The position numbers were made by a program, and so were the translations under genes. This document shows positions 16,811-24,246 of a stretch of 64,000 bases of DNA, one piece after another. The notes under the pieces are model-generated. The model ran no database searches and was not told the DNA's origin. It worked only from the letters and a program-made list of their open reading frames with translations. Every line of letters begins with the position of its first letter. The first letter of the stretch is position 1. The stretch comes from Prevotella nigrescens (lineage in GTDB: Bacteria; Bacteroidota; Bacteroidia; Bacteroidales; Bacteroidaceae): NCBI RefSeq assembly GCF_031191185.1, contig NZ_CP133465.1:1794001-1858000 (forward strand). The letters are read 5' to 3'.

Positions 16811-16892
16811 ATGCAAAGTGCATTCCCTCACTTTAGCACCATTGCTAAAAGAACTTAGCACCGATGCCGGACAATCCGGGCAACGGTGCTAA
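16811..16892. repeat. Phased palindrome array, 22-base step, core GCA-N4-TGC
   Basis: Units: ATGCA-AAG-TGCAT (centre 16817), TTTAGCA-CCAT-TGCTAAA (16840.5), GCA-CCGA-TGC (16862.5) and GCA-ACGG-TGC (16884.5). The last three are exactly 22 bases apart. TTAGCACC occurs at 16833 and 16855, and GGTGCTAA at 16885, so the last two units can also fold together as one long hairpin (TTAGCACCG with CGGTGCTAA, plus CCGGA with TCCGG inside). It lies between the small ORF and the convergent DUF4738 gene. Confidence 0.75.
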
Positions 16893-16955
16893 ACCAATTG
16901 ACTTTTGTATATCTATGGATAGACAAACCTGACGTTATGGTTCCGCATGCTGGTT

Positions 16956-17576
16956 CTACATACCTTCCTCTTCTGCCATTTCCAGTTCTGTCTTGGGTTT
17001 TCCTTGTGGTTGTTTTTCTGCATCGTCGCCTTCGGTATCCAGCTGAACTGACGACGTTATCTTTACTGCGCCCAAGTTGTTTATGGCTACATCAATCGGA
17101 ATAAACTCGTCGCTGTTAGGGTCGGGCGAACCTACGCTGGCACCAAACTTTAGGTTGTTGCCTTCAACCTTATCGAACATAAAGCCTATGAAAGCACCTT
17201 CCCTGCCATATTTGTTGTCGGTGAACTGCCTGAAATCGCCTTTCTGGAACGTGCGCTTAAAGAATTCTGTCCCATCGGCACGTGTAATCACGACCTCGAC
17301 CTTATTGTCGTAGTACTTCTTTCCATCACTGTCGGTAACCATGGGAAGCCCCTTGTCGGCACGACGCTTAATAACGATCGTATAAGAATTGCCCAGCCAT
17401 TCCACCTGTTTCTTATATTCGAAATCAGAAAGCTGTTGCGGTTCGTGCGACGACACTGTTTGTGGCCTTATCTTGGTTATGATGTTATCCGTCTTTTTTT
17501 CTTTCTTACAAGAGGTTGCAGACATCAAGAGTAGTCCGCACAATAAAAGCAACGATGTGTTTCTTATAATTTTCAT
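16956..17576 (-). CDS. DUF4738-like lipoprotein
   Basis: A lipoprotein of 206 residues when started at MKIIRNTSLLLL. The signal peptide ends in a lipobox (MSATSC, Cys near residue 23), followed by a Lys-rich stretch. The mature part contains WLGNSYTIVIKRRADKGLP and TDSDGKKYYDNKVEVVITR, typical of the DUF4738 family found in Prevotella and Bacteroides; function unknown. The C-terminal tail is acidic and Gln-rich. The further-upstream start of the same frame (17645) lies before the -7 box and was rejected. Confidence 0.8.
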   Translation of the reverse strand: MKIIRNTSLLLLCGLLLMSATSCKKEKKTDNIITKIRPQTVSSHEPQQLSDFEYKKQVEWLGNSYTIVIKRRADKGLPMVTDSDGKKYYDNKVEVVITRADGTEFFKRTFQKGDFRQFTDNKYGREGAFIGFMFDKVEGNNLKFGASVGSPDPNSDEFIPIDVAINNLGAVKITSSVQLDTEGDDAEKQPQGKPKTELEMAEEEGM

Positions 17577-17603
17577 CTGACAAATATTATATATGTGTGC
17601 ATG

Positions 17604-17611
17604 CAAAAGTA
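17604..17611 (-). promoter_or_regulatory. -7 box TACTTTTG for the DUF4738 gene
   Basis: The minus strand reads TACTTTTG, 27 bases before the ATG at 17576; this supports that start. Confidence 0.5.
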
Positions 17612-17651
17612 GTGATTTTTCTGAAATCAACCAAACAGCACACAAGTTAAT

Positions 17652-18854
17652 CTATTTTGTATCAAGCGTTATATGGTACAAGTTTGCATACGCCCCGTCC
17701 AAGTGTGCAAACGATACAACCACGGCAAAGCTGTCGCCCGCCTTATTGTGCATGGGGTGATCCAACACGAAATTGCCATTCATTGAACGGTAATCGCCTC
17801 CGCCAAGCAGTCTGTAGCCATACGAAAGAACCTCTCCGGCAAAGTTCAGCATCTCTTCTTCCGACCACGTATAGAGATTTACACGCTGTGCCGTGAAGCG
17901 ATTGCCCATTCTTACGCCCCAGAACCCCATCTGCCGGGGCTGTTTTCCGGTAACTATGTCTTTGTTTGCATCCTCGTCGTACTGCATGTTATGGCTGTAG
18001 GTCAGTTCTTCCTGCGCTCCGTAACCTTTTATTACTTGAGCCAATGTCAGTCCGTACGAGGCTCCTATGCCATCGAAGAAATGCATCTCATTGGTGCGCA
18101 GGTCTCCACCTGCTAATAGTTCGTATAATGGTCCAAACCTAAACTGCTTGTCGTTGCGTGTTACATTGCTCTTCTCTGCCGAAGTTGCAGAAATATCTTC
18201 GGCAGGAGGATACCTCACGTTTCTTGCAAAGTCGGTTGTAGCCGTGTGTTCGGATTCAGCAGTCTGAGAGGATTTGGGATTTGTGGAACGGTATCTCTCC
18301 ACAAAATCGTCTTTCCCCGTAGCCTTGTTTATGTATTTGTCGGTACCACCGGCATGTTCACTCACCCTTGTTCCATTCTTCCAAACCGCAGTATACTCCA
18401 GTTTCCCATGTTCTGAATAAGTGTACGTTGTTCCGTTCAGCACTCCGTTCGTATAGTTCAGCTTCATTCCTACATTTCCATTAGCAAAGAACGACACCGC
18501 CCTTCCGTTGGCTTTTCCATTGCTGTACGTCATTATAGATTCTATTCGTCCCGATTTATAGAACGTAAGCGCAATGCCTGTAAGTACCGTTTGCTTGTCA
18601 TCTACTTTATTAATACTTATATAATGCTTTTCTGCATAGAGCTGCCCCGTAATGTAATAGTCGTAAAACACTTTCTGTCTCTGCCTGTCTACAGTCAGCA
18701 CACGATAATAAGCAGCTTGCTTAGCCGAGCCTACACCCTTCCAGTTACGATTGTAGAAGATGGCATTCTTAGGAATACGGTATTTCACACGCTCTTGTGC
18801 CAATAGTGAAAAAGGCGACAACAGAATAACAAGAAATAAGAGAAATCGTTTCAT
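17652..18854 (-). CDS. Secreted YwqK/MORN-repeat-like protein
   Basis: About 400 residues from MKRFLLFLVILL, with a signal peptide ending near LLAQE. Between about residues 85 and 165 there are tandem YwqK/MORN-like units (FYKSGRIESIMTYSNGKANG, FFANGNVGMKLNYTNGVLNG, YSEHGKLEYTAVWKNGTRVS). The C-terminal half is unrelated, contains GLTLAQVIKGYG and ends in a beta-rich segment; it has no family I can name. YwqK was proposed as an antitoxin-like component, but in Bacteroidota such secreted repeat proteins are common and unproven. The upstream start at 18914 precedes the -7 box and was rejected. Confidence 0.75.
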   Translation of the reverse strand: MKRFLLFLVILLSPFSLLAQERVKYRIPKNAIFYNRNWKGVGSAKQAAYYRVLTVDRQRQKVFYDYYITGQLYAEKHYISINKVDDKQTVLTGIALTFYKSGRIESIMTYSNGKANGRAVSFFANGNVGMKLNYTNGVLNGTTYTYSEHGKLEYTAVWKNGTRVSEHAGGTDKYINKATGKDDFVERYRSTNPKSSQTAESEHTATTDFARNVRYPPAEDISATSAEKSNVTRNDKQFRFGPLYELLAGGDLRTNEMHFFDGIGASYGLTLAQVIKGYGAQEELTYSHNMQYDEDANKDIVTGKQPRQMGFWGVRMGNRFTAQRVNLYTWSEEEMLNFAGEVLSYGYRLLGGGDYRSMNGNFVLDHPMHNKAGDSFAVVVSFAHLDGAYANLYHITLDTK

Positions 18855-18875
18855 AAACTCTTTATATTTGGTGTG

Positions 18876-18883
18876 CAAATATA
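18876..18883 (-). promoter_or_regulatory. -7 box TATATTTG for the YwqK-like gene
   Basis: The minus strand reads TATATTTG, 21 bases before the ATG at 18854. Confidence 0.5.
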
Positions 18884-18953
18884 CAAAAGAAGTTGAAGAC
18901 CACAGTTGCTTCACCCGTCTTTTTTCACCTTTCTATGCCTCCGTCCTATCTTA

Positions 18954-19865
18954 TCAGATGTTCTTTGCCTTATTTACAACAAATACACCGACAAGAATAA
19001 GCGCACTGCCAGCATAGGCAATGGGTGTCATTCGCTCGTTCAGAACAAGTGCACTCGCTATTACTGTGGTTACGGGATTAAAGTAAATATAGTTAGAAGC
19101 ACGCAATGCGCCTAATCGTGTAATGACCCACGCCCATGCAGCAAAGCATACAAACGATGCAACAACACCAAGATAAAACAGATTAAAACCAATTTCGGGT
19201 GTAAACAATTGTGCGAACGGAATCGTCCAAGGGTGCACGGCAAACACAGGCAGTATGGTTATCAGTCCGTAAAAAAACACTTTACGCGTGATAAAGAAGG
19301 GGGAATAATGCGATGCAAAGTTCTTCATTACCAACGAATAGATTGCCCAACTCGTAGCTGCAGCCAATGCAAGAAGATCGCCCAAAGGGTCGAGATGCAG
19401 TACAAAATGACCATTAAATATAACAAGAGCCACACCCAACAAAGCAAGCACAGAACCTATGGCAAGTGGAAGACTCGCCTTTACGCTCTTAAGGAGCAAC
19501 AAAGCCAAAATAACCGTAACCAACGGAGTGGTGCAAACAATGAAACTAACGTCGTTTGCAACGGTTAGCTTTAAGGCATAGTTCTCTGTAAGGAAGTAAA
19601 GCGAACTGCCAAAGATGCCCAATAGCAGCACTACGAGTTCGTCTTTCAGTGTATCACAAAACAGTTTCTTGGGCGAAATGAACCATATACATATATAACC
19701 CAACAAGGTTCGTAACACGTATATTTCTTCAGGAAGTAATCCTCGGTCTATCAATACACGTGTATTAACAAACGTTCCTCCCCATATCATTACTACCATC
19801 AATGCTACAATGTGAGCGAGCAATCCGCTCGGCTTAACACTATTAGAGATTTCGTTGTTATTCAT
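18954..19865 (-). CDS. EamA-type DMT superfamily transporter
   Basis: An inner-membrane protein of 303 residues with about ten membrane helices arranged as two EamA repeats (about 15-145 and 160-300). Seen: MVVMIWGGTFVNTRVLI at the start of the first repeat and VICTTPLVTVILALLLL near residue 108, both common in drug/metabolite exporters of the RhaT/EamA type. It probably exports amino acids or other small metabolites; the substrate cannot be told. A -7 box directly abuts the start codon. Confidence 0.92.
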   Translation of the reverse strand: MNNNEISNSVKPSGLLAHIVALMVVMIWGGTFVNTRVLIDRGLLPEEIYVLRTLLGYICIWFISPKKLFCDTLKDELVVLLLGIFGSSLYFLTENYALKLTVANDVSFIVCTTPLVTVILALLLLKSVKASLPLAIGSVLALLGVALVIFNGHFVLHLDPLGDLLALAAATSWAIYSLVMKNFASHYSPFFITRKVFFYGLITILPVFAVHPWTIPFAQLFTPEIGFNLFYLGVVASFVCFAAWAWVITRLGALRASNYIYFNPVTTVIASALVLNERMTPIAYAGSALILVGVFVVNKAKNI

Positions 19866-19870
19866 AGGTG

Positions 19871-19878
19871 CAAAGATA
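19871..19878 (-). promoter_or_regulatory. -7 box TATCTTTG for the DMT transporter
   Basis: The minus strand reads TATCTTTG, ending five bases before the ATG at 19865. The transcript is expected to be leaderless. Confidence 0.55.
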
Positions 19879-19993
19879 CACAGATTTTGTTAATGATGGT
19901 GGTTAATGTGCAAGATATAATTGAGCACACAACTATATATAGAGTATAAACACTATGCGTGCTATATATAAAAATAATACTTTAAAAACATTA

Positions 19994-20998
19994 TTAATTT
20001 CGTTTCAATACAATGTGTGCTGTACTTTTCAATTCGCTTGGTCTAACATTCACGCTGTCGGTTAAATCTTTTACCCACGAATCAGCTGCAAAGTTAAGTG
20101 TTCTATGACGCTGAATGAAGTACAAGGCAGACTTATTCTCAGCAGTTGCAGAATTTAAAGAGTGAGCTTGCAAGGTCGTGTTATCGTTCTTAATAGTAGC
20201 TTTCCCACCGGAAGTAGCAATCGAATCATCTTTCATTTCAATCGGTCCACTATAATCGTAACGCTCTCGTGCCGTTTCTATATCAACCTCTATATACAAT
20301 GTTTTATCGTCAGATACGTGAGCAGAACCATTCATTCTACAATATTTATCGACGTTTTCTTGTGTCGTTTCAGAGTGTTTCATCGTCTTAAATTCGAACA
20401 CTGGCATTGCGTAAGGTTGCCAATAAGCTTTAAGCCACGCATCAAGACCAGGACAAAAGCCCAAGAAGACAGCTTTAATCATCTTCGTTGGAAAATGTTT
20501 TATCTCTTCTGCAAACATTTCCTTGGTAACTTTCTTATTAGGAAACTGCGATTTTAGGAAGTCGTAAAAGTTCAATAACAAGTCTGTTTGGTTTACCAAT
20601 ATCCATTGTCGTGTCCCCCACTCTACCTTTATAACAGGCTTTATGCGCTGGAAAGTCTGCTGAATCTGTTCTACAAGCAACTTGTCTTCCTCAACTGTAA
20701 AACTCTTTGGTATTGCTACCTTCGTTATATTGAGTTCGAGAGTAGTGTTGTTTTCATCTGTTTCCAATACTTTCAAACTGAAGTCATTGCTCAACTCGTC
20801 ATCGAAAGACTGAAGTGGGAACATAAAAGACACATCGTTGAACAGCCAATCATCTTTATAATGCCAGTCTAAGTTAGCCACATAACTATAAGAAGCACTT
20901 TGCCCGACAACGAATTGCGGGCAATAGTACTGCTTATTTTGCGCCGTAGATACAAGTGCTATAAGAGAAAGCAAGACGAAAGACAATAACTTTTTCAT
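19994..20998 (-). CDS. Secreted protein of unknown function
   Basis: A protein of 334 residues with a clear signal peptide (MKKLLSFVLLSLIALVSTAQ) and no further membrane segments. The mature part is mostly soluble with many aromatic residues, an acidic Thr/Asn-rich segment around 255-285 and a C-terminus RPSELKSTAHIVLKRN. I do not recognise a family. It follows ilvE by 16 bases on the same strand and no promoter is seen between, so it is probably the last gene of the xseA-xseB-ilvE operon, though a functional link is not evident. Confidence 0.75.
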   Translation of the reverse strand: MKKLLSFVLLSLIALVSTAQNKQYYCPQFVVGQSASYSYVANLDWHYKDDWLFNDVSFMFPLQSFDDELSNDFSLKVLETDENNTTLELNITKVAIPKSFTVEEDKLLVEQIQQTFQRIKPVIKVEWGTRQWILVNQTDLLLNFYDFLKSQFPNKKVTKEMFAEEIKHFPTKMIKAVFLGFCPGLDAWLKAYWQPYAMPVFEFKTMKHSETTQENVDKYCRMNGSAHVSDDKTLYIEVDIETARERYDYSGPIEMKDDSIATSGGKATIKNDNTTLQAHSLNSATAENKSALYFIQRHRTLNFAADSWVKDLTDSVNVRPSELKSTAHIVLKRN

Positions 20999-21014
20999 CT
21001 AAAAGACTTTTATC

Positions 21015-22028
21015 TTACATCACTTCCATTGTCCAGTTGTGCGTATCCTCTATGGTTCCATATTGTATTCCACGCAGTGTTTCGTATAATTTCACTGACC
21101 ATGGACCTGGCTTATCGCCGAAGTTGTAAGTCTTTCCTTTCTCCAAATCGTCCAAACGAGAGATTGGCGAGATGACCGCTGCTGTGCCACAAGCTCCCGC
21201 TTCCTCGAAAGTAGCAAGTTCTTCTGCAGATATTGGGCGACGCTCTACAGTCATTCCAAGGTCTTCGGCTATCTGCATCAAGCTCTTATTCGTAATAGAT
21301 GGCAATATGGAAGTAGACTCCGGAGTGACGTAAGTGTTATTCTTGATACCAAAGAAGTTGGCAGCACCGCATTCGTCCACATACTTCTTCTCCTTGCAAT
21401 CAAGGTAAAACTCAGAAGCATATCCCTTTTCGTGAGCTATCTGGTTAGCTTTTAAAGAAGCTGCATAGTTTCCTCCTACTTTGTAAGTACCGGTTCCCAA
21501 TGGAGCTGCACGGTCAAAATTACGCATAATTACATACGGATTTGTAGAGAAACCACCTTTAAAATAAGGACCAACCGGAGTTACAAATATCAACAGTAGG
21601 TACTCTTCTGCAGGTCGGACACCCACTTGTGCACCCGTACCAATGAGCAATGGACGAATATAAAGCGTAGCACCGCTCTCGTAAGTAGGTATGTATTCCT
21701 GATTTAAGCGTACAACTTTCTTCACCATTTCTATAAAAAGACTTGTTGGTGGCTCTGGCATTACAATACCACGACATGTGCGTTGCAACCTGGCAGCATT
21801 CTCTTCTGGACGGAACACACGTACTTTTCCATCAGAACAGCGATATGCCTTTAGTCCTTCGAAAGCTTCCTGACCATAGTGCAAACACGTTGCAGCCATA
21901 TGTATATTTATGTTTTCGTCGGAAGATACTTCTATTTCTCCCCACTTACCATCACGATAGTAACACCGAACATTGTAGTCGGTTTTCTGGTAACCAAACG
22001 AAAGGTTTTCCCAATCTATTTTCTTCAT
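21015..22028 (-). CDS. ilvE: Branched-chain amino acid aminotransferase
   Basis: A PLP-dependent class IV aminotransferase of 337 residues, the last step of Ile/Leu/Val synthesis and the first of their breakdown. Seen: HYGQEAFEGLKAYR near residues 50-65, RPEENAARLQRT, LYIRPLLIGTG near 145-155, GTYKVGGNYAASL with the PLP-binding Lys near residue 180, and EKKYVDECGAANFFG near 215-230. The length fits the IlvE type II (about 340). The gene lies downstream of xseB with about 105 bases between, in which I see no promoter box. Confidence 0.96.
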   Translation of the reverse strand: MKKIDWENLSFGYQKTDYNVRCYYRDGKWGEIEVSSDENINIHMAATCLHYGQEAFEGLKAYRCSDGKVRVFRPEENAARLQRTCRGIVMPEPPTSLFIEMVKKVVRLNQEYIPTYESGATLYIRPLLIGTGAQVGVRPAEEYLLLIFVTPVGPYFKGGFSTNPYVIMRNFDRAAPLGTGTYKVGGNYAASLKANQIAHEKGYASEFYLDCKEKKYVDECGAANFFGIKNNTYVTPESTSILPSITNKSLMQIAEDLGMTVERRPISAEELATFEEAGACGTAAVISPISRLDDLEKGKTYNFGDKPGPWSVKLYETLRGIQYGTIEDTHNWTMEVM

Positions 22029-22133
22029 AATCTTAAACTTTGTGCCTCGTTCCTGTTCTCCATATCAGCGAACAACAAGAACTTGGCGGTTAGTAATTGT
22101 CCATTGCCTTTATTTGTTGTTTAAGTTTCTCTG

Positions 22134-22313
22134 TTATTCCGTTTCGAGTAACTTCTTTATTTCTTCATCAGTATGTGCCAGTTTGTCCTTGCACACTTTT
22201 ATTAACCCCTGAGCTTTCTTTAACTCGCTTGCCAACGTATCAATATTCATGTCGCCACGTTCCATTTTCCCAACAATGGCTTCCAGTTTTGCAAGTGCTT
22301 CTTCGTATTTCAT
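22134..22313 (-). CDS. xseB: Exodeoxyribonuclease VII small subunit
   Basis: A protein of 59 residues translated directly from the sequence: it begins MKYEEALAKLEAIVGKMERG and ends EEIKKLLETE. The pattern YEEALxxLExIVxxMExG is the XseB signature. XseB subunits wrap around XseA in the exonuclease VII complex that degrades single-stranded DNA in both directions. The start ATG is at 22313 and the stop TAA at 22134-22136. It is 17 bases downstream of xseA, the usual order. The gene is short enough to be missed by size-filtered gene calling. Confidence 0.93.
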   Translation of the reverse strand: MKYEEALAKLEAIVGKMERGDMNIDTLASELKKAQGLIKVCKDKLAHTDEEIKKLLETE

Positions 22314-22330
22314 ACTTTATTCGTAATTGT

Positions 22331-23629
22331 TTATTTCTTCACTACCGACGTTATTGTGCCAGTTTCAAGGCGTGTCGTAATTTCGTCGCCTACTCTTAGC
22401 TCGTTTATATTGCGCAACACATGACCGTCTTTATAGGTTAAGCTATAACCTAAATGCAACATTCGTTCGGGGTTTACAGCCTCGATGCGTTGCGACAGCA
22501 GTTGTAGCCGATGCTGTTCTGCCATAAATTTATTCGTTACAGCTGGTATAATTTTATTAGAAAACAACTCTATATTCATTCGGCATTGCTGCAAGTACAA
22601 CATAGTACGTTGCAAAAGCGCATGCCAATAGTTGTCCAATCGTGCATCTTCTCTATTCTTGACCATTGAGAAGAGTATGGGAATACGCGCAGACAGCTGT
22701 TGCAAATGCAATTTTTCATGCTGAATTGTATGTTCCACAATGTGCTGAATAGATGTTTGCGCCTGCTCTATACGATGCAATGTAGTATCCAGATGGTCTA
22801 TTAAAAAAGCTGCAGCAGCTGTTGGGGTCTTAACTCTTGTATGTGCCACCATATCAAGAATGCTCTCGTCGCGTTCGTGTCCGATGCCTGTTATGATAGG
22901 TAAAGGAAAGTTTGCCACATTCTCTGCCAATACCAACGTATCGAAACCGCTAAGGTCGGCAGTAGCTCCGCCACCACGAATGATGACCACGCAGTCGAAT
23001 TCGTCTTCTCGTTCGTTTATTTCGTTCAACGCCGCAACAATGCTTTGCTCCACTTGTTCGCCCTGCATAATTGCTCCGAAGAGTTCCGTCTGAAAGCTAA
23101 ATCCATACTCATTGCCGTACAACTGGTTGCAAAAGTCGCCATATCCTGCTGCCGAAGCTGAAGAAATAACGGCGATGCGCTGTGCAAACAAAGGCAGGTG
23201 CAGCTCTCTCTGCAGGTCGAACACGCCTTCTGCCTTCAGCTGCGCGATGATTTCGTGCCGCTTGCGTGCCATATCGCCCATTGTATATTCGGGATTAATA
23301 TCGTCTACTATCCACGAAAAGCCATACTGCGCATGAAACTGAGCGTGCACTTGCACCATTATCTGCAAGCCTGCACGAAGCTGTACGCCTGCGACACGTT
23401 CGAAATGAGGTCCTATCATCAACCAGGAAGAACGCCAACACTTGGCAGAAGCACGTGCTATGGGTATATTGGTACTTTCGTCTTTCTCTATCAGTTCCAA
23501 GTAAAGATGCCCCCTGCTCTCTCTTGCTTCCGAAACCTCAGCTTCGACCCAGTATGATTGTGGCATAGCAACGTTGATGAGTTCGGCAACCAAAGAGTTG
23601 AGTTCGTATAGCGTTAGCGCTTTTTTCAT
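22331..23629 (-). CDS. xseA: Exodeoxyribonuclease VII large subunit
   Basis: The catalytic subunit of exonuclease VII, 432 residues. N-terminal OB-fold (about 1-105: YWVEAEVSEARESRGHLYLELIE), then the nuclease domain with IAVISSASAAGYGDF near 150-165, VVIIRGGGATADLSGFD near 215-232 and IITGIGHERDESILD near 248-262, all family hallmarks, then a long coiled-coil and a C-terminal beta strand (GTITSVVKK). It works with XseB in DNA repair and recombination by trimming single strands. First gene of the operon; its -7 box is at 23653-23660. Confidence 0.96.
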   Translation of the reverse strand: MKKALTLYELNSLVAELINVAMPQSYWVEAEVSEARESRGHLYLELIEKDESTNIPIARASAKCWRSSWLMIGPHFERVAGVQLRAGLQIMVQVHAQFHAQYGFSWIVDDINPEYTMGDMARKRHEIIAQLKAEGVFDLQRELHLPLFAQRIAVISSASAAGYGDFCNQLYGNEYGFSFQTELFGAIMQGEQVEQSIVAALNEINEREDEFDCVVIIRGGGATADLSGFDTLVLAENVANFPLPIITGIGHERDESILDMVAHTRVKTPTAAAAFLIDHLDTTLHRIEQAQTSIQHIVEHTIQHEKLHLQQLSARIPILFSMVKNREDARLDNYWHALLQRTMLYLQQCRMNIELFSNKIIPAVTNKFMAEQHRLQLLSQRIEAVNPERMLHLGYSLTYKDGHVLRNINELRVGDEITTRLETGTITSVVKK

Positions 23630-23652
23630 AATGTGTATAGTCCTTTCATTCG

Positions 23653-23660
23653 CAAAGATA
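23653..23660 (-). promoter_or_regulatory. -7 box TATCTTTG for the xseA operon
   Basis: The minus strand reads TATCTTTG, 23 bases before the xseA ATG. Confidence 0.55.
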
Positions 23661-24246
23661 AGAATAAAATTAGAATAAAACTACAATGGTATTAAAAATC
23701 TTTTATTTTTCCAACACGGTCTTCAGTCCATGATGACGGAAAGCGATAAAAACATTCTCGTTTTACTGTAGCAACCCCGCACGCTTAACACAGCCTATTT
23801 ACACAGCAACCACAAAAGGGCTTCCAAGTAACGGAAACTAAATGGGAACTATCTATTTTATGAACGAAAAGAGAGAAATATGCCTGTAAATATTTTTTAC
23901 AAACGTAACTGTTACGTAATCATCTCATCGTCAGCGCATTCCAAAACCTATTGTTCTGCATTCCAAAAGCGGCTCTTTTGCATGGTAAAAACGTAGGTTT
24001 TACAGCGCAAAAGAGCCGCTTTCGCAATGTCAAAACGTAGTTGTCACTTTTTAACAATGTTATCTTTACAAAATTGTAGCGTAAATATAGGGGGACGATT
24101 CTTTGCCTTCATCATATTTAGGCTGCTTCTTCTTTTGTTTGGGAACGTGATAAATCACACCCCTACCTGCCATTCTGCATTATATTTTTCCTTAATAAAC
24201 AGCAACTACCCCATAGTTTGTATTCATAGAAACCAAGCCAATGGCA
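23661..24246. other. Intergenic region, no gene
   Basis: About 590 bases between the xseA promoter and the 3' end of the sulfatase-fold gene. It contains a perfect 15-base palindrome ACGTAACTGTTACGT at 23903-23917, the phased palindrome array at 23945-24043, and the motif ACGTGATAAATCACACCCCTA at 24145-24165 that has a relative at 6510. No coding region is supported. Confidence 0.6.
23945..24043. repeat. Phased palindrome array, 22-base step, AAAAGCGGCTCTTTT class
   Basis: Symmetry centres at 23950 (AACCTATTGTT), 23972 (AAAAGCGGCTCTTTT), 23994.5 (AAAACGTAGGTTTT), 24016 (AAAAGAGCCGCTTT, with outer GCG...CGC) and 24038 (AACGTAGTT). Steps are 22, 22.5, 21.5 and 22 bases. Bases 23946-23981 are the exact reverse complement of 5133-5168. 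Relative to the 5.1 kb copy three units align; the neighbouring unit there has a different but still palindromic core. Confidence 0.8.
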
